Origin: Pseudomonadota bacterium
Lineage (GTDB): Bacteria > Pseudomonadota > Gammaproteobacteria > Steroidobacterales > Steroidobacteraceae
Direction: 5' to 3'
Assembly (NCBI GenBank): GCA_023457495.1
Contig: JAEWLQ010000079.1
Location: 1-64,000 of the forward strand
Length of the DNA: 64,000 nt
Both the position numbers and the translations under genes were made by a program. The notes below the pieces were generated by a model that saw nothing but the letters and a program-made list of their open reading frames with translations, had not been told where the DNA came from and made no database searches. This document shows, piece by piece, positions 55,610-62,607 of the stretch (position 1 is its first letter; each line of letters begins with the position of its first letter).

Positions 55610-55912
55610 ATGGCTCTGACGAAAGCGGAGATGGCTGAGGCGCTGTTCAATCAGCTGGGTCTCAACAAACGCGAAGCGCGCGAGCTCGTCGACCTGTTCT
55701 TCGAGGAAGTGCGTCATGCACTCTCGAACGGTGAGCAGGTGAAGCTCTCGGGTTTCGGCAACTTCGATTTGCGCGACAAGAACCAGCGGCCAGGACGAAA
55801 TCCGAAGACGGGAGAGGAGATTCCCATCAGCGCTCGACGCGTGGTGACGTTTCGTCCGGGTCAGAAACTGAAGGCGCGAGTCGAAGCTTATGCTGGAACC
55901 AAAGAACAATGA
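55610..55912 (+). CDS. ihfA: integration host factor alpha subunit
   Basis: A 100-residue DNA-bending protein with [20 protein letters not shown], then [19 protein letters not shown] with the conserved Pro of the minor-groove arm ([10 protein letters not shown]). It starts 3 bp after pheT, as in most gammaproteobacteria. It forms a heterodimer with IhfB. Confidence 0.96.
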   Translation: MALTKAEMAEALFNQLGLNKREARELVDLFFEEVRHALSNGEQVKLSGFGNFDLRDKNQRPGRNPKTGEEIPISARRVVTFRPGQKLKARVEAYAGTKEQ

Positions 55913-56246
55913 CGAGTTGCCGGCGATCCCCGGCAAACGTTATTTCACGATCGGCGAAGTCAGCGAACTCTGCGGCGTAAAGCCGCACGTGCTGCGCTAC
56001 TGGGAGCAGGAGTTCCCGCAGCTCAAGCCCGTGAAGCGCCGCGGCAACCGCCGCTACTACCAGCGCCAGGACGTCATCATCATCCGCCAGATCCGCTCGT
56101 TGCTCTACGAACAGGGCTTCACGATCGGTGGCGCGCGCAACAAGCTGGCCGGTGAAGAAGCACGCGTCGACGTGAGCCAGAGCCAGCAGATCGTCAAGCA
56201 GATGCGCATGGAGCTCGAAGAGCTCCTGAGAATCCTGCGACGCTGA
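55890..56246 (+). CDS. MerR-family transcriptional regulator
   Basis: A 118-residue protein with a MerR winged helix ([28 protein letters not shown] is its core, quoted here only as family-like) and the [20 protein letters not shown] linker, followed by a C-terminal coiled-coil. It overlaps ihfA by 23 bp, a long-conserved arrangement. The effector is unknown; there is no metal-binding cysteine pair. Confidence 0.93.
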   Translation: MLEPKNNDELPAIPGKRYFTIGEVSELCGVKPHVLRYWEQEFPQLKPVKRRGNRRYYQRQDVIIIRQIRSLLYEQGFTIGGARNKLAGEEARVDVSQSQQIVKQMRMELEELLRILRR

Positions 56247-56346
56247 AATGGGGACATTCCTCGTTTCCTAGCAAACGGGGACAGACCTCGATTTCCTCTG
56301 ATGAAGCCTGTCCCCGTTTGCTAGGAAACGAGGAATGTCCCCATTT
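56246..56346. repeat. 39-bp perfect inverted repeat with 23-bp centre (REP/MITE-like)
   Basis: Arm 1 (56246-56284) begins AAATGGGGACATTCC and ends GGGGACAG; arm 2 (56308-56346) is its exact reverse complement. The first arm begins at the last base of the merR stop. The repeated GGGGACA motif is common in REP-type elements of proteobacteria. No target-site duplication was recognised. Confidence 0.85.
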
Positions 56347-56364
56347 TCGAACTGAGGGGTTCTC

Positions 56365-58080
56365 ATGACCGGGACCGCGGTTTCCTTCGGCACGCTCGAT
56401 TGGGTCGTCGTCGCGCTGTACTTCGTCGCCAACACCGCCATCTGCGTGTGGTGCGCGCTGATGAAGGAAAAGGACACCGCGGACTACTTCCTCGCGAGCC
56501 GCAGCGCCGGCTGGTTCCTCATCGGTTCCTCGATCTTCGCGTCGAACATCGGCGCGGAACATCTCATCGGTCTCGCGGGCTCCGGCGCCGAATCCGGCAT
56601 GGCGTTCGCGCACTGGGAGCTGCACTCGTACCTCGTGCTGGTGCTCGGCTGGATCTTCGCGCCGTTCTACCTGCGCGCGAAGGTGTTCACGACGCCGGAG
56701 TTCCTCGAGCGCCGCTACACGCCGGGCACGCGCACCACGCTGTCGATCATCTTCCTGTTCGCGTACGTGCTGACCAAGGCGTCCGTGACGATCTTCGCCG
56801 GCGCGTTCGCGATCCAGACCATCCTCGGCTACCAGTACCTCGATCTGCCATTGTTCGGGCAGACGGATTTCTTCTGGTTCTCCGCCGCCTTCCTCGTCGT
56901 CATCACCGGCGTGTTCGTGATTCTCGGTGGCATGAAGTCGGTGCTGTGGACCGAGGCGATGCACGTGCCCGTATTGCTCGCCGGTTCGACCGTGCTGCTG
57001 TTCGTCGGGCTCGGCCAGATCGGCGGCATGGATGCGCTGCTCGCCGCGAACCCCGAGACCACGCACGTGTGGCGGCCGCTGTCGACCACGCCAGAGACGC
57101 AGGGATTCCCGGGCTTCCTGTTCGATCCCAGCACGACGCCGTGGCTGGGCGTGTTGCTGTGCTCGCCGATCATCGGCCTGTGGTACTGGTGTACGGACCA
57201 GTACATCGTGCAGCGCGTGCTCACCGCGCGCGGCCTGAAGGAAGCGCGGCGCGGCACCATCTTCGCGGCCTATCTGAAACTCGCGCCGGTCTTCATCTTC
57301 CTGTTCCCCGGCATGATTGCCGTCGCGCTGTGGAAGCAGGGCGCGCCCGGGTTCGAGGAGATCGGCACGAATCCGCAGAGCGCGTTCCCCGTGCTCGTGT
57401 CGAACCTGCTGCCCATCGGCCTGCGCGGTCTCGTGCTCGCCGGCATGTTGTCCGCGCTCATGAGCGCGCTCGCGTCGCTGTTCAATTCCACCGCGACGCT
57501 GTTCACCGTGGACATCTACAAGCGCCTGCGGCCTGAATCCACCGAGAAGCACTTGGTGAACGTCGGGCGCATCGCGACCGGCGCCGTCATCGTGCTCGGC
57601 ATGTTGTGGATTCCGTTCCTGCAGAACCTCGGCGGCCTGTACACGTACCTGCAGCTCGTGCAGTCGCTCATCGCGCCGGCGATCGCGGCCGTGTTCATGC
57701 TGGGAATCTTCTCCTCGCGCGTCACGCCGAAGTCCGGCCTCATCGGACTCGTGACCGGATTCACGCTCGGCATGCTGCGGCTGATTCTCCAGGCCGTGCA
57801 TGAAACCCAGGGAATCGAATGGCCCGGCCTGATCCAGGCGTATGTCGATGTGAACTGGCTGTACTTCAGCTTCCTGCTGTTCGTGTTCACGTGCGTGCTG
57901 ATCCTCGTCGTCAGCAAGTTCACGCCGAAAGCGGCGCCGGAGCAGGTCGCGGGACTCACGTACAAGTCCGTCACCGCGCAGCAGCATGCGGAGGATCGCC
58001 AGAGCTACGGCTTCTGGGAAATCTTCCACACCTGCGTCATCGTCGGAATCATCGCCGCGATCTACATCTACTTCTGGTAG
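56365..58080 (+). CDS. sodium:solute symporter (SSS family, SGLT-like)
   Basis: A 571-residue protein with about 14 membrane segments. It carries the SSS signatures GSSIFASNIGAEHLIGLAGSG (helix 1, sodium-site region), WVPVLLAG-type helices and the late GLRGLVLAGMLSALMSALASLFNSTATLF (helix 8-9; quoted in part only). These resemble sodium-driven sugar transporters of the vSGLT group. The start at 56365 has GGGG 10 bp upstream. The gene lies between merR and tRNA-Pro and follows the inverted repeat, suggesting acquisition or local rearrangement. Confidence 0.9.
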   Translation: MTGTAVSFGTLDWVVVALYFVANTAICVWCALMKEKDTADYFLASRSAGWFLIGSSIFASNIGAEHLIGLAGSGAESGMAFAHWELHSYLVLVLGWIFAPFYLRAKVFTTPEFLERRYTPGTRTTLSIIFLFAYVLTKASVTIFAGAFAIQTILGYQYLDLPLFGQTDFFWFSAAFLVVITGVFVILGGMKSVLWTEAMHVPVLLAGSTVLLFVGLGQIGGMDALLAANPETTHVWRPLSTTPETQGFPGFLFDPSTTPWLGVLLCSPIIGLWYWCTDQYIVQRVLTARGLKEARRGTIFAAYLKLAPVFIFLFPGMIAVALWKQGAPGFEEIGTNPQSAFPVLVSNLLPIGLRGLVLAGMLSALMSALASLFNSTATLFTVDIYKRLRPESTEKHLVNVGRIATGAVIVLGMLWIPFLQNLGGLYTYLQLVQSLIAPAIAAVFMLGIFSSRVTPKSGLIGLVTGFTLGMLRLILQAVHETQGIEWPGLIQAYVDVNWLYFSFLLFVFTCVLILVVSKFTPKAAPEQVAGLTYKSVTAQQHAEDRQSYGFWEIFHTCVIVGIIAAIYIYFW

Positions 58081-58165
58081 CGCTCTCCTGTCGCCACCCG
58101 GACACATCTGATTTTGTAAAGAAGTCGGGGCAGACTGTCGGGCAGACGTTACAAGGAGAACAACC

Positions 58166-58864
58166 ATGACGTTGGCCCGGGGACTGGAACGGCGTCTGAG
58201 CAAGCCGTACCAGGAGTTCGTCTTCTGGAGAGCGATGCGGCGCTTGCTGCGTGAAGTACCGCAGGAATCGCAGGCGTTCAACAGCGACCTGCTGTCGGAT
58301 CTCGTGCAGGGCTGGGGCAACGACTGGTCCGCCCAGCGCGAATTTCTCACCGCCTGCCTGCAGCAGGTGCGCGCGACCCGCGGGCCCGTGCTCCAGTGCG
58401 GCGCGGGATTGAGCACGCTCCTGATCGGCGCCGTGGCGCAACGCATGCAGCTCACCGTGTGGACGCTCGAGCACGACGTCGCCCATGCGGCCCGCGTGCA
58501 GGGATTCCTCGATCGATATGGCCTGCGCAACGTGCGGTTGTGCGTCGCCCCGTTGCGCAGCTACGGGGACTTCGACTGGTACGAGCCGCCGGCCTTCGAT
58601 GCGATCGCCGGCAAGTTTTCGCTGGTGATCTGCGACGGGCCCGCGGTGGAGACGTATGGCGGCCGTTACGGGCTCCTGCCGGTCATGGGCGAGAAGCTGA
58701 GCGCGGACTGCACGATCCTGCTGGACGATGCGACGCGGCCCAGCGAGCGCTGGATCGCGTCCCGCTGGGCGCGGATGCTCGACGCCGGGGAGGAGATCGT
58801 GGGGTTCGAGAAACCCTTCATCCGCCTGAAAGCCGGGCAGATTCCGCCCAACGCCGCCGCCTGA
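58166..58864 (+). CDS. class I SAM methyltransferase-like protein
   Basis: A 232-residue protein starting at 58166 with AAGGAG 8 bp upstream. It has a Rossmann-like motif I (VLQCGAGLSTLLIGAVAQR), a following acidic strand (LTVWTLEHD) and an aspartate motif (LVICDGP) near residue 155, the pattern of class I methyltransferases. The catalytic details are unclear, as the motif I glycines are atypical (CGAG). Substrate unknown. It precedes tRNA-Pro. Confidence 0.65.
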   Translation: MTLARGLERRLSKPYQEFVFWRAMRRLLREVPQESQAFNSDLLSDLVQGWGNDWSAQREFLTACLQQVRATRGPVLQCGAGLSTLLIGAVAQRMQLTVWTLEHDVAHAARVQGFLDRYGLRNVRLCVAPLRSYGDFDWYEPPAFDAIAGKFSLVICDGPAVETYGGRYGLLPVMGEKLSADCTILLDDATRPSERWIASRWARMLDAGEEIVGFEKPFIRLKAGQIPPNAAA

Positions 58865-58948
58865 TCGGAACGGGGCAAAACCGCCCCGGCTTGGGTATCA
58901 TGCGCACCCCGCCGCGGACCCCACCGGCGGAGTCTGCTTTATCTCGGT

Positions 58949-59025
58949 CGGGACGTGGCGCAGCCTGGTAGCGCACTTGCATGGGGTGCAAGGGGTCGCG
59001 AGTTCGAATCTCGCCGTCCCGACCA
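58949..59025 (+). tRNA. tRNA-Pro (anticodon GGG)
   Basis: A 77-nt cloverleaf: acceptor CGGGACG pairs with CGTCCCG, then discriminator A and encoded CCA. The anticodon stem CTTGC/GCAAG encloses ATGGGGT (anticodon GGG) and the T-arm reads GCGAGTTCGAATCTCGC. Confidence 0.95.
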
Positions 59026-59166
59026 ATACTTACGGGCCTTCCCCAACTCCCTTTTGGTCAGCTTTGTGGTCCACCGTTTGGCCACCCGAAGCTACTCAGG
59101 TCCTGCTTCCCATTCTCACAATCGAGTCGACCTTGGCCGTCCAGGCTGGGAGCTGCCCAAGCACGA

Positions 59167-59265
59167 TTGCTGAAAGTCTCGACCGCGCTTTTCTTGGAGC
59201 CGGAGCAGGCCGAGGCATTGCGCGTGCTGAGTGAGGCCACTCACGTGCCGCAACAGAGCTTCTGA
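59167..59265 (+). pseudogene. truncated ribbon-helix-helix domain remnant
   Basis: From a possible TTG at 59167 the frame reads STALFLEPEQAEALRVLSEA then THVPQQSF and stops. This matches the start of RHH (CopG-like) proteins, which continue with about 20 further residues (REAVDxVL...) missing here. The 59026-59166 stretch between it and tRNA-Pro has no recognised feature. Likely a broken antitoxin-like gene near a tRNA integration hotspot. Confidence 0.4.
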
Positions 59266-59352
59266 TCTAGCGAGACCGCTAGTATGGTCAGTGGTAGTTT
59301 GGCAGGCGTATCCTACCCGGAGGCGCGTTCTATTCGGCACAGAGGCAACATT

Positions 59353-59763
59353 ATGCGTACCAGACTATTTGCCGTCGCCGTCGCCGTCGCGTCGGTCATT
59401 GGTGGCTGCGCCACCTCGACGCCCACCTGCATCGAAGCTAGTTGCGTCACTCATTTCGAGGCGTCGCGCATCACGCCGGAAACGGTGGAGATGTATCACC
59501 GTGCCGGTTACCGGACGCCGACGTTTATTCCTCCCACGAACTACCCTCCCAATCTCAAGAAGCAAGGGATCACTGGTACCTTGGTGGTGTCTTTGGACAT
59601 TGACGCAGTAGGTAACGTAACGCGGGCGGAAGTCGTGGATGCACAACCTGCAAGTATTTTCGATGCAGCCGCGATTGCGTACGTCCGGGCTTTCAAGTTC
59701 GAAGAACATGAAGGTCCGACGTTTGGGCAAAAGCAACGGGTAACGTATTCATTAGGTCGCTGA
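59353..59763 (+). CDS. lipoprotein with a TonB C-terminal-type domain
   Basis: The 136-residue product has signal MRTRLFAVAVAVASVIGGC (lipobox IGGC). The mature part carries the TonB-C fold pattern: NYPPNLKKQGITGTLVVSLDIDAVGNV and SIFDAAAIAYVRAFKFEEHE, then a final strand. Free TonB-C domain proteins interact with the envelope, but the partner is unknown. The start at 59353 is chosen for the signal; the frame opens 23 codons earlier without one. Confidence 0.78.
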   Translation: MRTRLFAVAVAVASVIGGCATSTPTCIEASCVTHFEASRITPETVEMYHRAGYRTPTFIPPTNYPPNLKKQGITGTLVVSLDIDAVGNVTRAEVVDAQPASIFDAAAIAYVRAFKFEEHEGPTFGQKQRVTYSLGR

Positions 59764-59802
59764 CTCATGCAACCGCGCGCAGCTCGGTACATCGCCAACC
59801 CA

Positions 59803-59821
59803 GCGAGATCGCGAGTCTCGC
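59803..59821. terminator. hairpin between convergent genes
   Basis: GCGAGA and TCTCGC pair around a 7-base loop between the TonB-domain gene and the convergent gene at 59835. No T-tract. Confidence 0.35.
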
Positions 59822-59834
59822 CTCGCTAACTATC

Positions 59835-60578
59835 TCATCGAAGTCCATGTTCGCCGAGCTCGCGCTTCGAAAGCTGGCGTTTCGAGACGGCGTAGTAGCG
59901 CGGCGCGTCGAAGTAGCGTTCCCGTCGGACAAGCTTCTTCAGTAGAACATCGAAAACGGGCGCATCGATGCGCAGTTCGCGCCACTTGCCGTTCCGATGG
60001 ATTTTCTCGTATTCGGCGGAAGGTAGCGCCGCCAGCCGTACTTCGTACCACTGTCCGTCGATCAGGTGTAGATGTCGGAGCTCATCGAACTTTCGGAAGC
60101 GCGCGGCGACTTCGGCGCGCGCCTGCTCCTTTTCATCGCGGCGCCTTTGCGCCCAGGAGCGATGCTCCGAGTTGGTCCTGATCAGGCCGGTCCGGGGGTC
60201 GACGTACAGCGGTTGGTAGAGCTCTTGCGTCCATGTGCGCCAGCGTGTCTTGAGATCGACGATCCTGCTGTTGTGCCGCTCGACCCGCGTCGCGATGAAA
60301 TCATCGATGTGCTGGTAGATGTGCTGCTGCACGGTGTTGCGCCGATCGATGTGGGCCGAGATTTCGCCGAGCACCTTGTCCCACGGACGGCCGACCTGTT
60401 TGTGCAGATAACGGCGCAGCGGTGCGAGATTCTCGTTGAGTGCCCGATGGCCGTATCCCGCGCGCATGCCGAGGCGCATCGGACCGTCGGGATCGTTCCG
60501 ACGGCGCGTCGCCTTCTCGTGACCGAACTTCCCCTTGCGGGGTCGCTCGACAATGACCTTGAACATATCGCTGCGCAT
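59835..60578 (-). CDS. conserved basic protein of unknown function with a regulated leader
   Basis: A 247-residue, arginine/lysine-rich protein starting MRSDMFKVIVERPRKGKFGH. It has a block RPWDKVLGEISAHIDRRNTVQQ and the C-terminal part RELRIDAPVFDVLLKKLVRR. I recall similar proteins across many bacteria without a function. It has no membrane segment and could bind nucleic acid given the charge, but this is inference. Its 140-bp leader contains a promoter, a 10-codon ORF and competing hairpins including an intrinsic terminator 18 bp before the start. Confidence 0.7.
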   Translation of the reverse strand: MRSDMFKVIVERPRKGKFGHEKATRRRNDPDGPMRLGMRAGYGHRALNENLAPLRRYLHKQVGRPWDKVLGEISAHIDRRNTVQQHIYQHIDDFIATRVERHNSRIVDLKTRWRTWTQELYQPLYVDPRTGLIRTNSEHRSWAQRRRDEKEQARAEVAARFRKFDELRHLHLIDGQWYEVRLAALPSAEYEKIHRNGKWRELRIDAPVFDVLLKKLVRRERYFDAPRYYAVSKRQLSKRELGEHGLR

Positions 60579-60595
60579 ACAAATACCTGGGCAAC

Positions 60596-60753
60596 AAAAA
60601 GCCCCCGAAGGAAATCCTGCCGGGGGCTTCGTATGCGCCCGGCCTGGTGGATGCGCGATCCGCCAGGCCGAAAGGCTGCGAATCAGCGCGTCAAACTAGT
60701 GATTGGGTGTGTCATGAGGCGCGGGATGTTAGCGGCCAAATCGTGGCCGTCAA
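60596..60753 (-). promoter_or_regulatory. attenuator-like leader: promoter, leader peptide, antiterminator and terminator
   Basis: On the minus strand, in order: TTGACG at plus 60748-60753, a 16-bp spacer and TAACAT at 60726-60731. A 10-codon ORF (MTHPITSLTR) follows at 60683-60715, then hairpin GGCCTGG.../...CCAGGCC at 60641-60669. An intrinsic terminator follows, with GCCCCCG/CGGGGGC at 60601-60627 and T5. GCCGGG (60638-60643) and CCCGGC (60619-60624) can pair instead, which would disrupt both hairpins. This is the layout of a transcription attenuator; an alternative is a small RNA with its own terminator. Confidence 0.5.
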
Positions 60754-60927
60754 GCGAAATTTCCGGCGACCCGTGAGAAACGGAATGCGGAGGGGGACAT
60801 AAGCCACGGATGCTCTGCGACGCGCTTCTCGTTTTGCGACGACAGCGTGGGTCATCGGCCGGGGTCGCGACACCTCTCTAATACAAGCCCTCGCCGCGGT
60901 GGCGCGGGCATAACGCTGGCGCTCCCC

Positions 60928-61179
60928 ATGCCTCACTACTTCATCAACAACCATGCCCAACCCAATGGCGACCACGAGGTCCATCGCGTCGGTTGCGCGC
61001 GCATGCCGCCCGACAAAGGCTACCTAGGCCACTTCGACTCGATGTCCGAAGCGATGATCGAAGCGCGCAAAGAATTCTGGCATTCCAACAGTTGCCTGAC
61101 CTGCGGCGGCGAACATCGGGCGCAGCTCTCGACGGTGCGGCTGCTTGCCGCGACTCTGTTTCCGAAAGTGGCGCGTTAG
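60928..61179 (+). CDS. small conserved protein of unknown function
   Basis: An 83-residue protein with MPHYFINNHAQPNGDHEVHR then VGCARMPPDKGYLGHFDSMS and a terminal CLTCGGEH. The two C-terminal cysteines plus His/Cys residues upstream could form a metal site. I recall a family of proteins opening with this N-N-x-A-Q-P-N-G-D-H-E-V-H pattern but no function for it. It is divergent from the 59835 gene's leader; no clear Shine-Dalgarno was seen. Confidence 0.65.
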   Translation: MPHYFINNHAQPNGDHEVHRVGCARMPPDKGYLGHFDSMSEAMIEARKEFWHSNSCLTCGGEHRAQLSTVRLLAATLFPKVAR

Positions 61180-61200
61180 TTCAGGCGACGCCCTGAAGCG

Positions 61201-62382
61201 TCAGGCGGGGCCGGGCAGGCTGAAGTAGAACGTCGCGCCCTGGTCCTGTTCGCCGTCGACCCACACCTTGCCGCCATGCCGTTCGACGATGCGCCGAACG
61301 ATGGATAGGCCGACTCCGGTTCCTTCGAACTGGTCGGCCGTGTGCAGGCGCTGGAACACGCCAAACAACTTGTTCATGTACTTCATGTTGAAGCCGACGC
61401 CGTTGTCCTTCACGAACACCACGAGCGTCGTGCCATCCATGCGATAGCCGACTTCGATGCGGGCCTTCTCGCGCTCGCGCGTGAACTTGATGGCGTTCGA
61501 CAGTAGATTGACGAACACCTGCTGGACGAGCCCGGCATCGACCTGCCAGGTCGGCAGATCCGCGACCACGAACTCGATGTCGCGGCCGGCGCGCTCCTGC
61601 ACCATGCCGTCATAAACCTTGTGCGCGAGCTCGCCGAGCTTCACGGGCTGCTTGTTGAGCGGCTGGCGATTGAGCTGCGACAGTCGCAGCAGGTCGGTGA
61701 TCAGCCGATCCATGTGCAAGGCGCCGGCGTTCACGTTCGTCAGCAGGCGTTTGCCTTCATCGGAAAGATTCTCGACGTGTTCCTTGAGCAGCGCCTGCGT
61801 GAACGTGGACACCGCGCGCAGCGGCGCGCGCAGGTCATGCGACACCGAGAACGAAAACGCCTCGAGCTCGCGATTGGCGATCTTCAATTCCTCGGTACGT
61901 TCGCGCACGTTCTGTTCGAGCCGTACCTTCTCGATGCGCAGCTGGCGCACCGACAGCGCACGTTCGAGAACGGGCAGGGTGGTCGCGAGCTTGATCGGCT
62001 TCTGGATGTAATCGAGCGCCCCGGCCTTCATCGCCGCGATGGCGGTGTCGAGCGCGCCGTGCCCGGTCATGATGATCGCGACCAGTGTCGGATCGATCAG
62101 CTGGGCGGACTTCATGAGATCGATGCCGTTGGTGCCGGGCATCTGCAGATCGGCGAGGAGCAGGTCGAACGAACGTTCGCGCATCGCGGCCAGCGCTTCG
62201 GCTGGCGTCGTGAAACCGGATGTCTCGTAACCTTCGTATTCGAGGGTGTCGCACAGGGCGCGCATGGACGCGGGTTCGTCGTCCACGATCAACAGCCGGA
62301 ACTTGGGGGCGGGCTTTTGCTGCCCCTCCGCCGGGGTTTCGGAATCCCGCTTTGGCATACGTCGTCTAGTGTCCTCGATCAT
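61201..62382 (-). CDS. hybrid response regulator-histidine kinase (receiver first)
   Basis: A 393-residue protein starting at 62382 (GGAG 6 bp upstream; MPKR at 62358 is an alternative). A receiver domain occupies about residues 25-145 (LLIVDDEPASMRALCDTLEY, phospho-acceptor Asp in LLLADLQMPG). A coiled-coil follows (LEQNVRERTEELKIANRELE), HisKA with SHDLRAPLRAVSTF (about residue 200) and HATPase_c (NLLSNAIKFTRER; DNGVGFN; GTGVGLSIVRRIVERHGG). No membrane segment. Receiver-before-kinase proteins act in cytoplasmic phosphorelays. It is divergent from the GGDEF-type protein at 62608. Confidence 0.9.
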   Translation of the reverse strand: MIEDTRRRMPKRDSETPAEGQQKPAPKFRLLIVDDEPASMRALCDTLEYEGYETSGFTTPAEALAAMRERSFDLLLADLQMPGTNGIDLMKSAQLIDPTLVAIIMTGHGALDTAIAAMKAGALDYIQKPIKLATTLPVLERALSVRQLRIEKVRLEQNVRERTEELKIANRELEAFSFSVSHDLRAPLRAVSTFTQALLKEHVENLSDEGKRLLTNVNAGALHMDRLITDLLRLSQLNRQPLNKQPVKLGELAHKVYDGMVQERAGRDIEFVVADLPTWQVDAGLVQQVFVNLLSNAIKFTREREKARIEVGYRMDGTTLVVFVKDNGVGFNMKYMNKLFGVFQRLHTADQFEGTGVGLSIVRRIVERHGGKVWVDGEQDQGATFYFSLPGPA

Positions 62383-62511
62383 CCGTGCTCCGCAATGATG
62401 GAATACCTCCGGGCGGCTGCCCGTGCTCTTCGTCAATACATAAGTGTCCACCGGGGGTACCCTGATGGCCAAATCCCTAGGGTGTTGCCTGAGCTTTCTT
62501 GTCGGAACAAT

Positions 62512-62585
62512 CTCACAAACGAATACAACTCGCGGGATTGTGAGGCGATTCCAGCTTGACCTCGGGGCCCTTTCGGCCCTAACTA
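62512..62585 (+). promoter_or_regulatory. inverted repeat and promoter between the divergent signalling genes
   Basis: CTCACAA (62512-62518) and TTGTGAG (62538-62544) form an inverted repeat 19 bp apart. TTGACC at 62556-62561 and TAACTA at 62580-62585 with an 18-bp spacer form a possible sigma-70 promoter for the gene at 62608, whose start has GGGAGGAAAGG. Confidence 0.4.
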
Positions 62586-62607
62586 GTGCGAGGGGAGGAA
62601 AGGACAC

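Noticed and set aside
56194..58530. A 778-codon minus-strand frame across the symporter gene
   Set aside because: Antisense to a well-supported membrane transporter; its translation is His/Arg/Glu-rich without domains.
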